From assembly GCA_025642065.1 (NCBI GenBank), contig JAODUP010000151.1, forward strand, positions 207,001 to 271,000: a stretch of 64,000 nt of DNA, read 5' to 3'. This DNA comes from Paralvinella palmiformis. Lineage: Eukaryota; Annelida; Polychaeta; Terebellida; Alvinellidae. Numbering within the stretch: the stretch's first letter is position 1; each line of letters opens with the position of its first letter. The notes under the pieces are model-generated. The model was not told the DNA's origin. It ran no database searches and worked only from the letters and a program-made list of their open reading frames with translations. The position numbers were made by a program, and so were the translations under genes. Shown here one piece after another: positions 13,650 through 25,100 of this stretch.

Positions 13650-13825
13650 TAGTTAACAGTTATCAATCTGTTTAAAAGACATGTATCAGCTTAACAGATA
13701 TCAATCTGGTTAACAGCTATCAATCTGGTTAACAGCTATCAATCTGGTTAACAGATATCAATCTGGTTAACAGATCTATATCAATCAAGTTAATAGATAT
13801 CAACCTGGTTAATGACTAAAAATCT
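13650..13825. repeat. About 20-bp tandem repeat (taacagatatcaatctggt)
   Basis: Roughly eight imperfect copies with gatatc/gctatc variants; the most regular part is 13697-13770. Confidence 0.8.
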
Positions 13826-13964
13826 GGTTTAACCATGAGGCTGACAAGATAATATAGCACATCACAGTTCAGTCATCTAAATACGGGTCACAAGTTCACA
13901 TTCCATCATTAACAACAATTAGGCTTTAAACCCAGACATGTAGATGTTGACATTTTATGGCCAT

Positions 13965-14125
13965 TTCCGTGTATGTGACAAGTTAACAGGCCAAGTGACC
14001 ACCAAAAGGTAATAATGTGAAGTTAATGATGAGACAAGTTTGTCTAAGATACAGCCAGCCCAGGATTTGATCCCAAGTACTAGAGATCTGTGACCAAGCA
14101 AGCCAATGACCAGGGAATGGGGAAG
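13965..14125 (-). mobile_element. Diverged SINE sharing the family A body
   Basis: The body (gaccaccaaaaggtaata, then gatgagacaagtttgtc) matches family A with many changes. A B-box-like GGATCAAATCC lies on the minus strand. The A-box region is degenerate, so this is an old copy or a related family. Confidence 0.55.
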
Positions 14126-14832
14126 ACATATTAGAATGGATTGTCGAAAACAAGCTTGAACCATACTAGACAACACTTTCCACATTACAGCACTAATCTA
14201 TTTAAACCGGTATTTCCCAGTACAGACAGTCTGCTAAAGAAGTGTACCCAGTCTAGTATCTATGTTATTACTGTACGTCGTGAGGTATAAGTCCAGGGGG
14301 GCCAACCAGTTCAATTGTCGGTAATAGGGTACTGGACTTATACCCCAGAAAGACCCCAACTTGTTCCTGATGATCGAACTTTCTGATTGAAAGCCGAAGC
14401 ACTCAGATATGACATGTGTATAAGACGATCCCCTTCTTGGACATGTCACTTTGAAGTTCCTAATTATGAAAAAAAAAATTAATGAACACATTCTTGTTTT
14501 TATTTTTTAGATGAAACAAAACTTGTAGACAAGGGTCTGGGCTTATACCCCACGACATACGGTATGGGAGTCAATAGGGGTTATCTGGAAAAAATTGTCT
14601 TCCTCTCCATCTTCATCATGAAAAGATACATATTCATGGATATTTCATAACAAAATATCTATATGGATCATGGCTTTTTGAACTGCAATAATCTTCTTAC
14701 AGAAACATCTTCCTCAAACAAGACACTCAGATGATCACAAATATATTGCGCACTTCGGGAACATGCTAAATTCCTTTTGAGTTCTTACTAAATCTACAAA
14801 TGTCAAAGAAAGTTTACTAAAAAGCAGCACCA

Positions 14833-14968
14833 GATACTGGAAATGTCGGGAGCAGACATATACCAAAAGGAAACCTACAATTGATGTGTAACATAAAGCA
14901 CTGTGTGCAGTATAACACACACTGGTGTATTATACAACTGGCATATAACACACAGCATTGAGCAAGTG
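14833..14968. repeat. 136-bp direct repeat, copy 2
   Basis: The second copy, same orientation, about 2.96 kb from copy 1 with two mismatches, so either recent or corrected by conversion. The sequences on both sides differ. Confidence 0.9.
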
Positions 14969-14969
14969 T

Positions 14970-16680
14970 AATGGGATTGTGTTGATCAATTTCACTTTCG
15001 TCACTTTGTGATAACATAATTAAAGATATACCACAAAGCCAGATGGAGACATCCTACCACCTGTTAACATGACTAACCTTGGTTATGTACTTTGTTATGT
15101 AACACTGTGACGTTTTCAGACTCAAACCAATCACTTTTTTTCATTGGCATAAAAACATGGAAACATCCTGTGAGTGTGAGAAAATTATACTTCTCCACAG
15201 CAATATCCACCAATCTGTCGCACAGAGAAGCACGCCATGTGTGTGACAATTGCTGCTATAACACATAATATTAGATGTTCAATAACAGCTGCCACACTTA
15301 CATAACCAATATTTTAAAAGCAGTCACTCTGCCAACAAATTAAAAGTCAACATGGCACAAGCCAAAAGTTTGACGTCCACACATACAGTCATTCCATTTC
15401 TGGTGGGTTTTTTAATGGTACACCAATGATGACAACAACAAAAATAGAGATTTACTAAAGCATCCTCAACAACTGGGCCAGGTGGAAGATGTTCTGACAT
15501 CAAACTACAACATCAGATGCCTAAAACTTAGTTGATAATGTTGAACAATGGATAAACTAAATTTCTACACTGCTCTAAAGATTTTTGTTGTTTAAACTGA
15601 AACAATTTTTCAAAAGTAATTTTCAGCGTAGTCTATACTGTTATTTATAACCCATACTGAACAATTACACACATGCTCATCTCTACTTTAAGTGGAGACA
15701 ACTGTTCTTTTTCTATTTGATTTCAATAATTGGCCTATAGTTTGGTTTATCCATGATACATCTATAAGCCTGCCAGCTATCACAGACATGTCTTAATAAA
15801 CAGTTTCTTTAGCATAAACCTTACTTTTATGGTCATCTTAAGAATAATTACTACTATTAAGGAGTTATTCCTTGGATTTCATGGGACTTTTCGAGATACC
15901 ATGGGACATCTGATCAACCAAAATGAAATGATTTGTGAATTCTGGATCGCATATTGTATTACAAAGAAATAGTTCTCATTTCCTATGAATTAATTGTCCA
16001 TTTGTGTGGTTGCTTAGCAAAAAAACCCAGTTTTTTACTTGGGTCAGATTGAGTATGGGCACGCCGTTGGCACGGTCCTAGGAATAACTCTGCTATTACA
16101 TTTTTAGCTGTTGAACTGAGGTGAATTCCAGAAAACTGTCAATGTGTGTAATGAATTACATATTTGAATATATAACTATAAAGGTAGTTTTATGTTAATA
16201 ATTAAAAGTAATTAATCTCTGAATATAACTATAATCACAACTATATGAATAATGTCATTTTGTTGATTGACATCTTATTAAAAGTTTGGCAATCCAACAT
16301 CATTAGAAAATCTCATAGATTACAGTCATTTAAATAAAAGTATTCCAAAAGATATAAATCTCGGATAATATCTACATAATCGGAGATATGCCATCTAAAA
16401 AGTGGATGTCTAAAATTTTATTACGGGGGAACATGCAATTAAACAGTTGAACAAGACTACGAATATTCTAAATGACTTCCTACGTGGCATCTTTTAAAAT
16501 TGTTTTGAATTGTACAAATGTCTCATAAAACTTAAAAGTAAATGATAACATTTGGAACTGTAAGCAAAGTTGGGTTTTACTGTAAAAAAAAGCCAATTCT
16601 ACTTGAGTACTAATCTTAATGGATGACGTTCAACACATTTATATGATAGTGTCTTTCACATCCATAAAATTTTATGAACA
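14970..16680 (-). other. Part of the proposed CLASP first intron, no features seen
   Basis: AT-rich DNA without recognisable exons or repeat families. Similar featureless DNA runs from 17600 to 19640. Confidence 0.5.
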
Positions 16681-16685
16681 CATTA

Positions 16686-16959
16686 CAGTGTTCCAGCTAG
16701 GTTTTGAAAAGTACAGGGTGCAGTTGGAGGGCACTTTTACGTGTGAAAGATATTTTTGAGGGCACATCATTTGAAATAATTATTTTAGTTAACTTTGGCA
16801 TTTAGTTAATACTCATGAAATGGGGCTTGTGACAGTATCATAATTACCAATAACACCGGGCGCCCTATAAATACACAGGGCGCAAAATAAAACGTACAGG
16901 GCCTAGTTAAATAGGGGCAGGGCATTGCGCCACCATGTAATGGCCTAGTTGGAACACTA
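16686..16959. mobile_element. Short inverted-repeat element (hAT-like MITE), 274 bp
   Basis: The left end CAGTGTTCCAGCTAGG and the right end CCTAGTTGGAACACTA pair as terminal inverted repeats with one mismatch over 15 bases. Such CAGTGTTCC ends are common in hAT elements. I could not confirm a target duplication. No coding capacity. Confidence 0.65.
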
Positions 16960-17513
16960 GACTACTCAATATTTGACTCATGAATTTGTACACGAATACT
17001 AGGAATATAGCAAAATTATGACATTTATCGTTCTTCTACACACACACAAAGTTAATATTGTCTATCTAACAGTTAATAGTCTAATACAACACTGTCTAGA
17101 AGATTGCGCACTTTAGTGTGAATATTTCCAAAGTGAGGAAATATTCGCTCAATTGATGCTGATGAAACTGAATCCATTGACCATTTTGTGTAGTGGACTT
17201 TATTATTATTAGCTTGCTGATGATCACAGTTTTGCACTTTGCATATTTCTTATTTCCAATGGCAACATGTAAAAACATTTCCCATATGGAATTCTGAGGC
17301 CTTCCACCTTCATACATTACTAAAGGCTGGATATCAAATAATAATCACAGTTTTAGTCCAATCTTTTATATAATTTAAGCCAACATGCAGGTATGTATCA
17401 ATGTAATATAACACTACGATCATGAGAAAGTGTTTTGTTGTTCGGGGAGAATCCCCAGGCTGTCACTTGTTCGGCACAGCCTCTATGTTTGAGTAGTTGA
17501 GAAACCTTTTCCC

Positions 17514-17590
17514 CCACCACTCACAGGGGAGAAGTACAGCAAGATGGAGCCTGAGAGTGGTTACTGCCAGAATATATTTTGTCCTCAGGG
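17514..17590. repeat. Interspersed repeat fragment shared with 60917-61012
   Basis: The words ccaccactcacaggggagaa, aagatggagc and tcctcagggggg appear in the same order at 60.92 kb. A second shared word just before it (cggggagaatccccaggctg, 17439) recurs near 53720 and, reversed, near 40310. Confidence 0.6.
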
Positions 17591-19643
17591 GGGTGAGAAA
17601 GTGTACCACTGCTTCAAATTATATTCAGACTGGCTTTCTGTATCGAGGTAAAATGAAGTCACATTTTAACGCTATGATAAGTCACCTGGGTAATGAAATC
17701 ACATCTTAAAAACATTACAATACATTTCAACATTGGATAGAGGGTTATTCTGAGATTATCTACTGTATATATACAGGTAGTAATTACACACATGACAGAT
17801 ATAGTCAAGTAGTTAGTGAAGGGGTCAACTAGACTGGATATTGGGTTATCATAATTAGTCTGTTAACTCAATTGCAGTATTATATATTATATGTATTACG
17901 GTCATGCTGTAGTAGGTGTTGTTGTACTGTTAACATTTTACAGCTGCATTTTATTTAAATTGAGTTTTTTACAAGTCAGTGTAAATCCAATTTTGTGTAA
18001 TTTAATTTTTATATTTACGCCAACTCAAATCTGGCCACCCCATTTTTTCCGAAAAATAAAATTATCATATTTCTGAATGTTCATACATAGATTATATTGC
18101 ATTAATTCCAGCAAGAGATAGACTCAATTTTTTTCCAAATCTGTGTGAAACCAAATTACTATGTACATAGTGGTGAATACCCATAACTTAATATGCATAT
18201 TTATTCATATTTCAGAGTACATTTTATCCTTCCAATGGGAAATATTTGACAGCTTCATTTTTCATTCTTCCTGCCTAAACATTTGAAGATTCTGCGCATA
18301 AACCTAAAGATTAAAAAAATACTGGGCTTAATATGAAAATTATTTGTGAGGGCTATTACAGAACGAACGAGCTTACAATCATATTACACATGACACAATC
18401 AGAACCCACCTTCTCAAGAGTATCCCAGCAGTGCATACAGTAAGAGAGCAGTACTGTACCTTTAAAAATAGTTATTTAAAATAATTTGCAAATCAAAATC
18501 AAAAAATTAGTCAGCAAATCGTGGAATGACATCCAGAAATCCGGTAAATGAGACTTAATCACACTGAAGTCCACGCTTAACAATTATTCTTTTAAATTAT
18601 CTGGAAGGTGGACACAATAATTCATACAGTCCAAATTAACACATATATTTCATTAGTTAAACAAATCATGCATCATACTTCAGCAAAGTTCATACTTTCT
18701 CATGGATATAATAACATCTATTATATCTGGATTGTTTAATGATTATGAGAACATACAAGATGCTCAAATAGGGGAACAAATCTCAACAGACTGAACTGTG
18801 TCAGTGCTTTGTGACATACTAAAAGATACTTTTGTCAAAGTTTTGGTGTGAAAAATCAAGTTTTCAACACCTTCAAAAAGGTTTGTGGTCATGCTATGAA
18901 CCAAATACTCTAATCCAATTTAAAAAAAGAAAATCTAGGAAAAACATTATCATTGTTATTCGGAAGTGAACTCGAGTTGACTAAGTGGTATCCTACAAAA
19001 TCTGAACATGAACAAATCACTGAAATTTGATACTGCATCAGATGATCAGTGCATGCTTATTCATAACTAAAATAAAAATTATGAAACAATAATAAATTAA
19101 AGGATTTTTTCATAATTAATTGTTTTGCAACAATAATACGGCATGCATCAACATGCTCCCGAAAAGATCTTACGTCGAGCCAAATAACAAAGTCTAGCGT
19201 TATGTTGATTTTATTAAACATGTTGATGTTCTAGAAAGACTACAGTCTACACACTGACTAATGCATAATCATATGTAAACACTGTCTTTCCAGCTTTACA
19301 GCTGGTAATCATGCCGGGTCAATCATCTGTCGATCGTGTGGCTAACTCATCTGTAAATGCACCGTCTGCAAATGGCACACATATGACATGTAATCCGAAA
19401 TAAACAACGATACAGGTTCGAATACGAAACAAAATCTCAAATCGGCGAAACTCAAACTGGTACGGCTGCTAGACTATATGGGGGGGAGTGAATTTTACTG
19501 ACGCTCAATCGATGGCGATCTCTATATTATCAATAAATTTCCCACACTACTGAATAATATATGGTATATCCGGCCACTTCTGCAGTTTCGAACATATATG
19601 CGTCCGATGACTAGCAAATATTATGGTTCAAATTTGTGCTAAC

Positions 19644-19710
19644 CTTACAAATGAGCCTCCATCTTTACCCATTTCTAATTCGTGACGTCATGATTATTAC
19701 TACTTCCGGA
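19644..19710 (-). promoter_or_regulatory. Probable CLASP promoter and non-coding first exon
   Basis: On the minus strand a short segment ends GTAAG/gttagc at 19644, a good donor, and could splice to the acceptor at 11468. Just upstream are a perfect palindromic CRE (TGACGTCA, 19683-19690) and an ETS-type CTTCCGG (19703-19709). Such a pair often marks TATA-less housekeeping promoters. A short upstream ORF starts within this exon and would end two codons into the next exon. The link to CLASP is inferred; no transcript was seen. Confidence 0.4.
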
Positions 19711-20042
19711 TTCGAGTTATTTGCTGAAAAGAAAAGTATTAGTTGTTTTGTGGTACAGGTGTCGACGTGTTTAATATATGAAAGAGAAATATAAATTATA
19801 TGTATCTTAATTATTTAGCAAGAAATCTTATTCAAGTTATAAGTTATACATATATTAGCGATCACTATCACTGTCAACAATATCAAGAAAGGAAAACAGC
19901 GACAATAAATCAAATAATGTGTACAATCATCACGGATTGTCTCTGATGTCCCAATGTTATATTCACCACCGTTTAAGACTCATGTAATATTTTTGCGAAC
20001 ATACAGACAAACAAAATTAACCGAGACACATTCGTGTTGTAA

Positions 20043-20064
20043 GCGCGTGCGCGCGCGCGTGTGT
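20043..20064. repeat. Alternating purine-pyrimidine GC tract
   Basis: gcgtgcgcgcgcgcgtgtg, a Z-DNA-forming type of sequence, about 0.35 kb outside the proposed CLASP promoter. Confidence 0.8.
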
Positions 20065-21112
20065 TCATTACAAAAACTTCACTGAGAGCTATAAGAACTC
20101 AGATAACACAGGGAACGCCAGTTAGCTGCCAAAAGTGCTTCCACCTGTCGAATGCATTATTTTGCGAACACTGACAAACACATACACACACACGCACATT
20201 TGCTTTTATTTATATAGTTAGATTGGTTAAGTTGTGTTTGATAAAATATCAATAAAACATATAATGTTAGTGTCTTTGTTAATATGCGTAGATATATGTT
20301 TATATATGAGTAATGAATCAGCATTGAAAATAACCACTTATACATGTTATATTGTTCATTAATACTTCCCTAGTTAAGTTAAGCATGTGAGATATGGGCA
20401 AATACTTACAAGTTTCAATTACATACTTTTATGCTGTTACAAAAGAAAGCAATCTGTAGTATTGCCAAAGCTAGTTATTTAGATCATACCCATCCATTAT
20501 TTGTTCAATATAAGTGTTAAAAACCTTGATGATAACCTTTAAAGCCCAAAATAACATGTTACCTATCAATCTACAAACTAAATTCATAACACTAGAAGAA
20601 ATGCATTCATATGGCACCAGGACGCTTCGAACCCTTTGACGTGTTCAATGATGGAGCCAATTAGATGAAAATGTTAAAACAATTAATATTTTAAGCATAT
20701 AATTAAGAATATGTTCATTTCTTTATATGACTGATACCGATGGTGACGTATGTTTGTAATTTTATTTACTGTTCAAATACAACATATATCATATAATATA
20801 CAGAATAATATGTTGATGCTACAATAATTAATCATTTCATAATTAAACTTATATGGATTTTGTGTTGTTTCATAATAAAAGATATAATTATAATTATGTC
20901 TATTGACTATTCCACATCTTTTTATTTTTAAATTTGTCATGAATGTTTTAATGTTATGTTAAGGAGGGATGCATTATATAAGCAATGCTTCAAGCATACT
21001 CCTTTTTAACATTCTATGTGTATTTGCTTTCATTAAAATTATGTATTATGAATGTTGAAATAAACGAATTGAAGTGAAAAATTGCCAACCATAAACTGGA
21101 TGTTGGACAGTT

Positions 21113-21168
21113 ATCATGATCATCGTCATGATCATCATGATCATCATCATGATCATCATTATTATTAT
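21113..21168. repeat. Imperfect (ATC)n / TGATCA cluster
   Basis: Repeated catgatcatc words, rich in TGATCA palindromes, running into (ATT)n. Confidence 0.85.
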
Positions 21169-21449
21169 TCCCTAATACTCCAGATGTAAGATGTGATATA
21201 TTACCCCCAATTATTTAATCCTCAGAATGTCTACATGCCGCCAAAGGACACCTACTTCCACTATCTCTGGACACCATTGACCTAAAAGAAAAGGTTAATG
21301 CTGGACACCACGTGGAGCTTGTGTAGATAATTTATAAAGAATAAATAGATTTAAGGAATGTTGGACAGTAACGTAGAATAGGAATGACGAAATAGTAAAT
21401 GCATTAGTGAAGAGATAGATATGCATGTAGATATATGTGTAAATAGTTA

Positions 21450-21452
21450 TAT

Positions 21453-21512
<60 letters not shown>
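21450..21512. repeat. (AT)n microsatellite between CLASP and PA2G4
   Basis: About 60 bases of alternating AT, interrupted once near 21464. Confidence 0.96.
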
Positions 21513-21513
<1 letters not shown>

Positions 21514-22019
21514 CTTAATAATTTAACCTAACAATTATAAGTATAATATTGTACTTAATTATTAGAACTCTCTTAATTATTAAATTGTTAGAGGTCATGC
21601 ATCACGCTTTGGGTGAATAGAATTTTTGACTAAATCGAATTACTTAAGAGAAGATATACAAATATATCAAAGTTAGGAAAGTTCATATAGATCTACACAT
21701 TTACTGGCAAGAATAAATCAACGGTTGTTGTAAAACTCATTTACTTCAGAAGTTACAAATTTAATTATTTATTTTAAAAATAATGTATTCATTTCAGATT
21801 TATCTCACGGGTGTTAACTAGTGTACGGATGACTCAAATTAGAACAAATGAATCACAGTGCATTGAAAAGAAGTTATATGCTAAGAAAATTGTTATATTT
21901 TTTAGTTTTTGCAAATAACTTGTGATCTTCGGTTTGCAGAGTTGATAAAAATCATGTTTATACAACTAATTAAATTAAATGGTAAGTAAATACTAATAAT
22001 ATCGACTAATTTTTCAATA

Positions 22020-22122
22020 TTTTCATTTAGTCAATGAAGGTTTTTTCCCTCAAAATATTACATTTACGACAATTGCATTCCCGCCACTTTACAGCATTGT
22101 GCAAGCACATGAACGATCCAAG
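22020..22122 (+). promoter_or_regulatory. PA2G4 upstream region / 5' UTR candidate
   Basis: The roughly 100 bases before the PA2G4 ATG hold a pyrimidine run (ttttttccctc) and an E2F-like TTCCCGCC near 22078-22085, with no TATA box at a usual distance. The transcription start was not located. This is only a positional suggestion. Confidence 0.3.
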
Positions 22123-25100
22123 ATGGCGGAGAAAGAAGATGCCGAGGAACTGACCATTGAAAAAGATATTGTTATCACTAAATATAAGATGGCTGCCGAA
22201 ATGGTTAATGGTAAGTTTGGGACTGAAATGCCGGGTCAGTAAAAAAATAGCATCACATTGCCTGTTATCTCCGAATAACTTGACAATATCCAAGTACTTC
22301 TTTGGCAGCTGTTAACTCGTGGTTTGTTTAAAATGTTTTGACAGGTATTTAAAATAGGTCGTGCTTACAACCTGTTACACCAAGAAGAACATATCGCTTA
22401 TCCATGGTCATTCTAGTGACGTATTTCACTCTCACTGTCGGAGTTTGTCGTCACAAGCAGAATACTTGCATTATTAATATTATACAGATTCATTTGTAGA
22501 GACCCCCCCCTCCCACTATATGGGTTTGACGAGCCACGACCACGTGCATTAAAGCTTACACGTGTGAAATCATTTACACGCTCAAGTAACAAATTTATAT
22601 TGCCGTAATTTACATAATAGTTTTATTAATGGAATCAAATAATTGCTGGTATTTAATAGTATACACTTAATGTCTTAAATTAATGAGATGTTTTAATTTT
22701 GGCTGGCAAGTGGTATCATTTGACATTTCACCAGCAGCTGGAGAAGTAAACTTAAGATTATTGTCCAGGTGACTTCATGCTTGTTTCTCAGCATCTGTAA
22801 AACTAAAATCTGTTCCATCATTAAATGTCTGCTGATGGGTAAATAAGAACCGGTTCAGTTACAACTTCCATGACATACTCACATAGCTGGAGAATTGAGT
22901 CTCTTTTTTTTTTCTTTCTTCATTAGTCTTTACCAGACTCAAGATTGTAAATCTGTATTGTCAGCTGTAATTAGATGGAGAACTTGCCCATTATTTTCTA
23001 AGCTGTTCAAGACCACAATTTTGGGGTGCCTCCATGGTCTAGCAGTAGCGTGTTGGACCACAGATCACTACCATCCGTGTTCGAATCCCGGCGTGGGTAT
23101 ATCTGAAGGTTGTTTCGTCTTTCACTTTGTCTCATTACCTTTGGAAGTTGCTCGGCCCATTTAGCTTTACCTTGTGCACAAAAGTGGCTGTAAAACATAA
23201 ATCATCATCAAGACGACAATTTATGCATAATGATTTATTAGAATAGTTACAAAAATGTGCATTGACTTAATATGGTAGCAAGCTAAAGGCTCAGTGTTTC
23301 TGTTTGATATTCACTAGTCATGACACAATTTTTTGTTAATTATGTAGTTTTATCAATTGTATAATATTTGTATTCATAATCTGCTCTTCGAAAAATTTCC
23401 TATTCAATTTACGGTATTCCATATCTTTGCTGTATTTACCATTATGTATAGGTCTTTTACACTCTGCCAAATGTCTTGGGTGTAACTAGCACAGAAACTA
23501 TACAACTTCACATTTGAATCAAACAAGATTAACAACAGGTTTTGAATGTAGACATTTAACAAATTAATGTGAATTCTTTTGTTACAACCTATGATTCAAT
23601 GATGAACAGATCTGTATGTGTCTAATAGCACCCACTACCATGGTGAAAAACAACCAATACATTAATTACAGGATTTCCCCTGGTATATAACGATCGAGGC
23701 AGCCCACCTCGCTGATTTTCTACACCGCCTTCTTTCAAATAGTCTACACTCATCACACCATGTCCAATATATCTGATATCTTGCAGCTTTGTTACAAAAT
23801 GCGATGTCACAAATGATTTCATCATTTGTCATTACATGAGTCAGCAGTAGTCAGTATGTTCAGTATATGTGCAGATGAGCTCATGAGGGTAGCTAATCCT
23901 GAGTCTCTGTGACCTAATTCTATCTGGAAATGGCTACACGATCCTTGTTCAAGTTTAGGTCATATTGCTTGACTTTCTCCTTCCCACCGTACAATCTGGT
24001 ATTTGAGGAAGCCGTAATGGTGACCCTCTAGAAATTTGTATTATTTCTTATATAAGCATTACACATTTAAGCCATAATATCTGAGAGCGAATTATAAGTA
24101 ATCTTATATGCAAATTAAATAGAATCTGTTTATTTTGAACAAGACTGGTGTAGATTTCAATGTTGTTTGGTGGCCAATTAATGGAATTCAACAACGACTG
24201 TTTTATTGACATGTGTGGGACAGGAACGATCCAATGTTGGTTTGGATTATATCGGGATCCATTGGAATTCTTGTGAAACCTGCAAAGTAACTGAGTGTAA
24301 AGATGGTGAATACATTTGACAAGTTTTAATGGCATACCAAGAATAAGCATTTTTTTCATAATGACCACGCCAACCATTATATGATGTTTAATCAAACAAA
24401 GCTGGTTTACATAAGACTATTGTTCGTTACAGGAATTTTGAAGACTCTTGTGTCCAAGAGTGTAGTGGGAGCAAAGGTGCTTGAATTGTGTGAGCTCGGC
24501 GACAAAATGTTGTTGGAAGAAACCAATAAGGTGTTTAAGAAAGAGAAAGAAATGAAGAAAGGTTTGTAGATTGGTCCAGTGATTTGCCTGGCAGGTGTTA
24601 GTTATCTGAATAAGTGGATAGTCAGGTTTTTGAAAATCTGTATAAGTGGAGCTTTTAAGATATTTGTTTAGACGAACACACACACACATACTAAAGTGAA
24701 ACATTTTGTGAGATCAGATGTCAGTCAGTGAAAATAATCCTGTTGATTGACATTATTTCATTTAATCCCTTGAACACTGATGTGTTCGTATTTGCAGGTA
24801 TTGCCTTTCCAACGTGTATCTCGGTTAACAAATGCATATGTCACTACTCACCTCTCAAGGATGAACAACCTGTTGAACTGAAAGATGGAGATCTTGTTAA
24901 AATGTAAGCCATCTTGTGAAATGTAACTGATGATGGTAGTACTGGTGATGAGGCTATAGTAGTAGTGATCATGGTGTTGATGATAATGGTCAGTGATGGT
25001 TTTGCGATGTACAGTTGAGATATGCGTTTAAAAAGAAACGTCAAGTTTTCCTAACGCTGAAAATCTGAGATATTTGTTACGCACGTTTTGCTTGTTTCAT

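Larger units (their letters stand above)
19711..22019. other. Intergenic region between divergent CLASP and PA2G4
   Basis: No conserved coding sequence. It holds the GC tract at 20.04 kb, the ATC cluster and AT microsatellite at 21.1-21.5 kb, and AT-rich DNA. Short ORFs here are not supported. Confidence 0.6.

Noticed and set aside
14735..15017. Two overlapping minus-strand ORFs with homologous peptides at 11843-12067
   Set aside because: They overlap the 136-bp direct repeat; the similarity comes from DNA duplication, not protein conservation.
22895..23198. ORFs of 89 (+) and 63 (-) codons; similar ones at 40260-40577, 57568-57750 and 63755-63946
   Set aside because: All are readings through SINE copies; the shared peptide [17 protein letters not shown] is the tRNA-like head translated.
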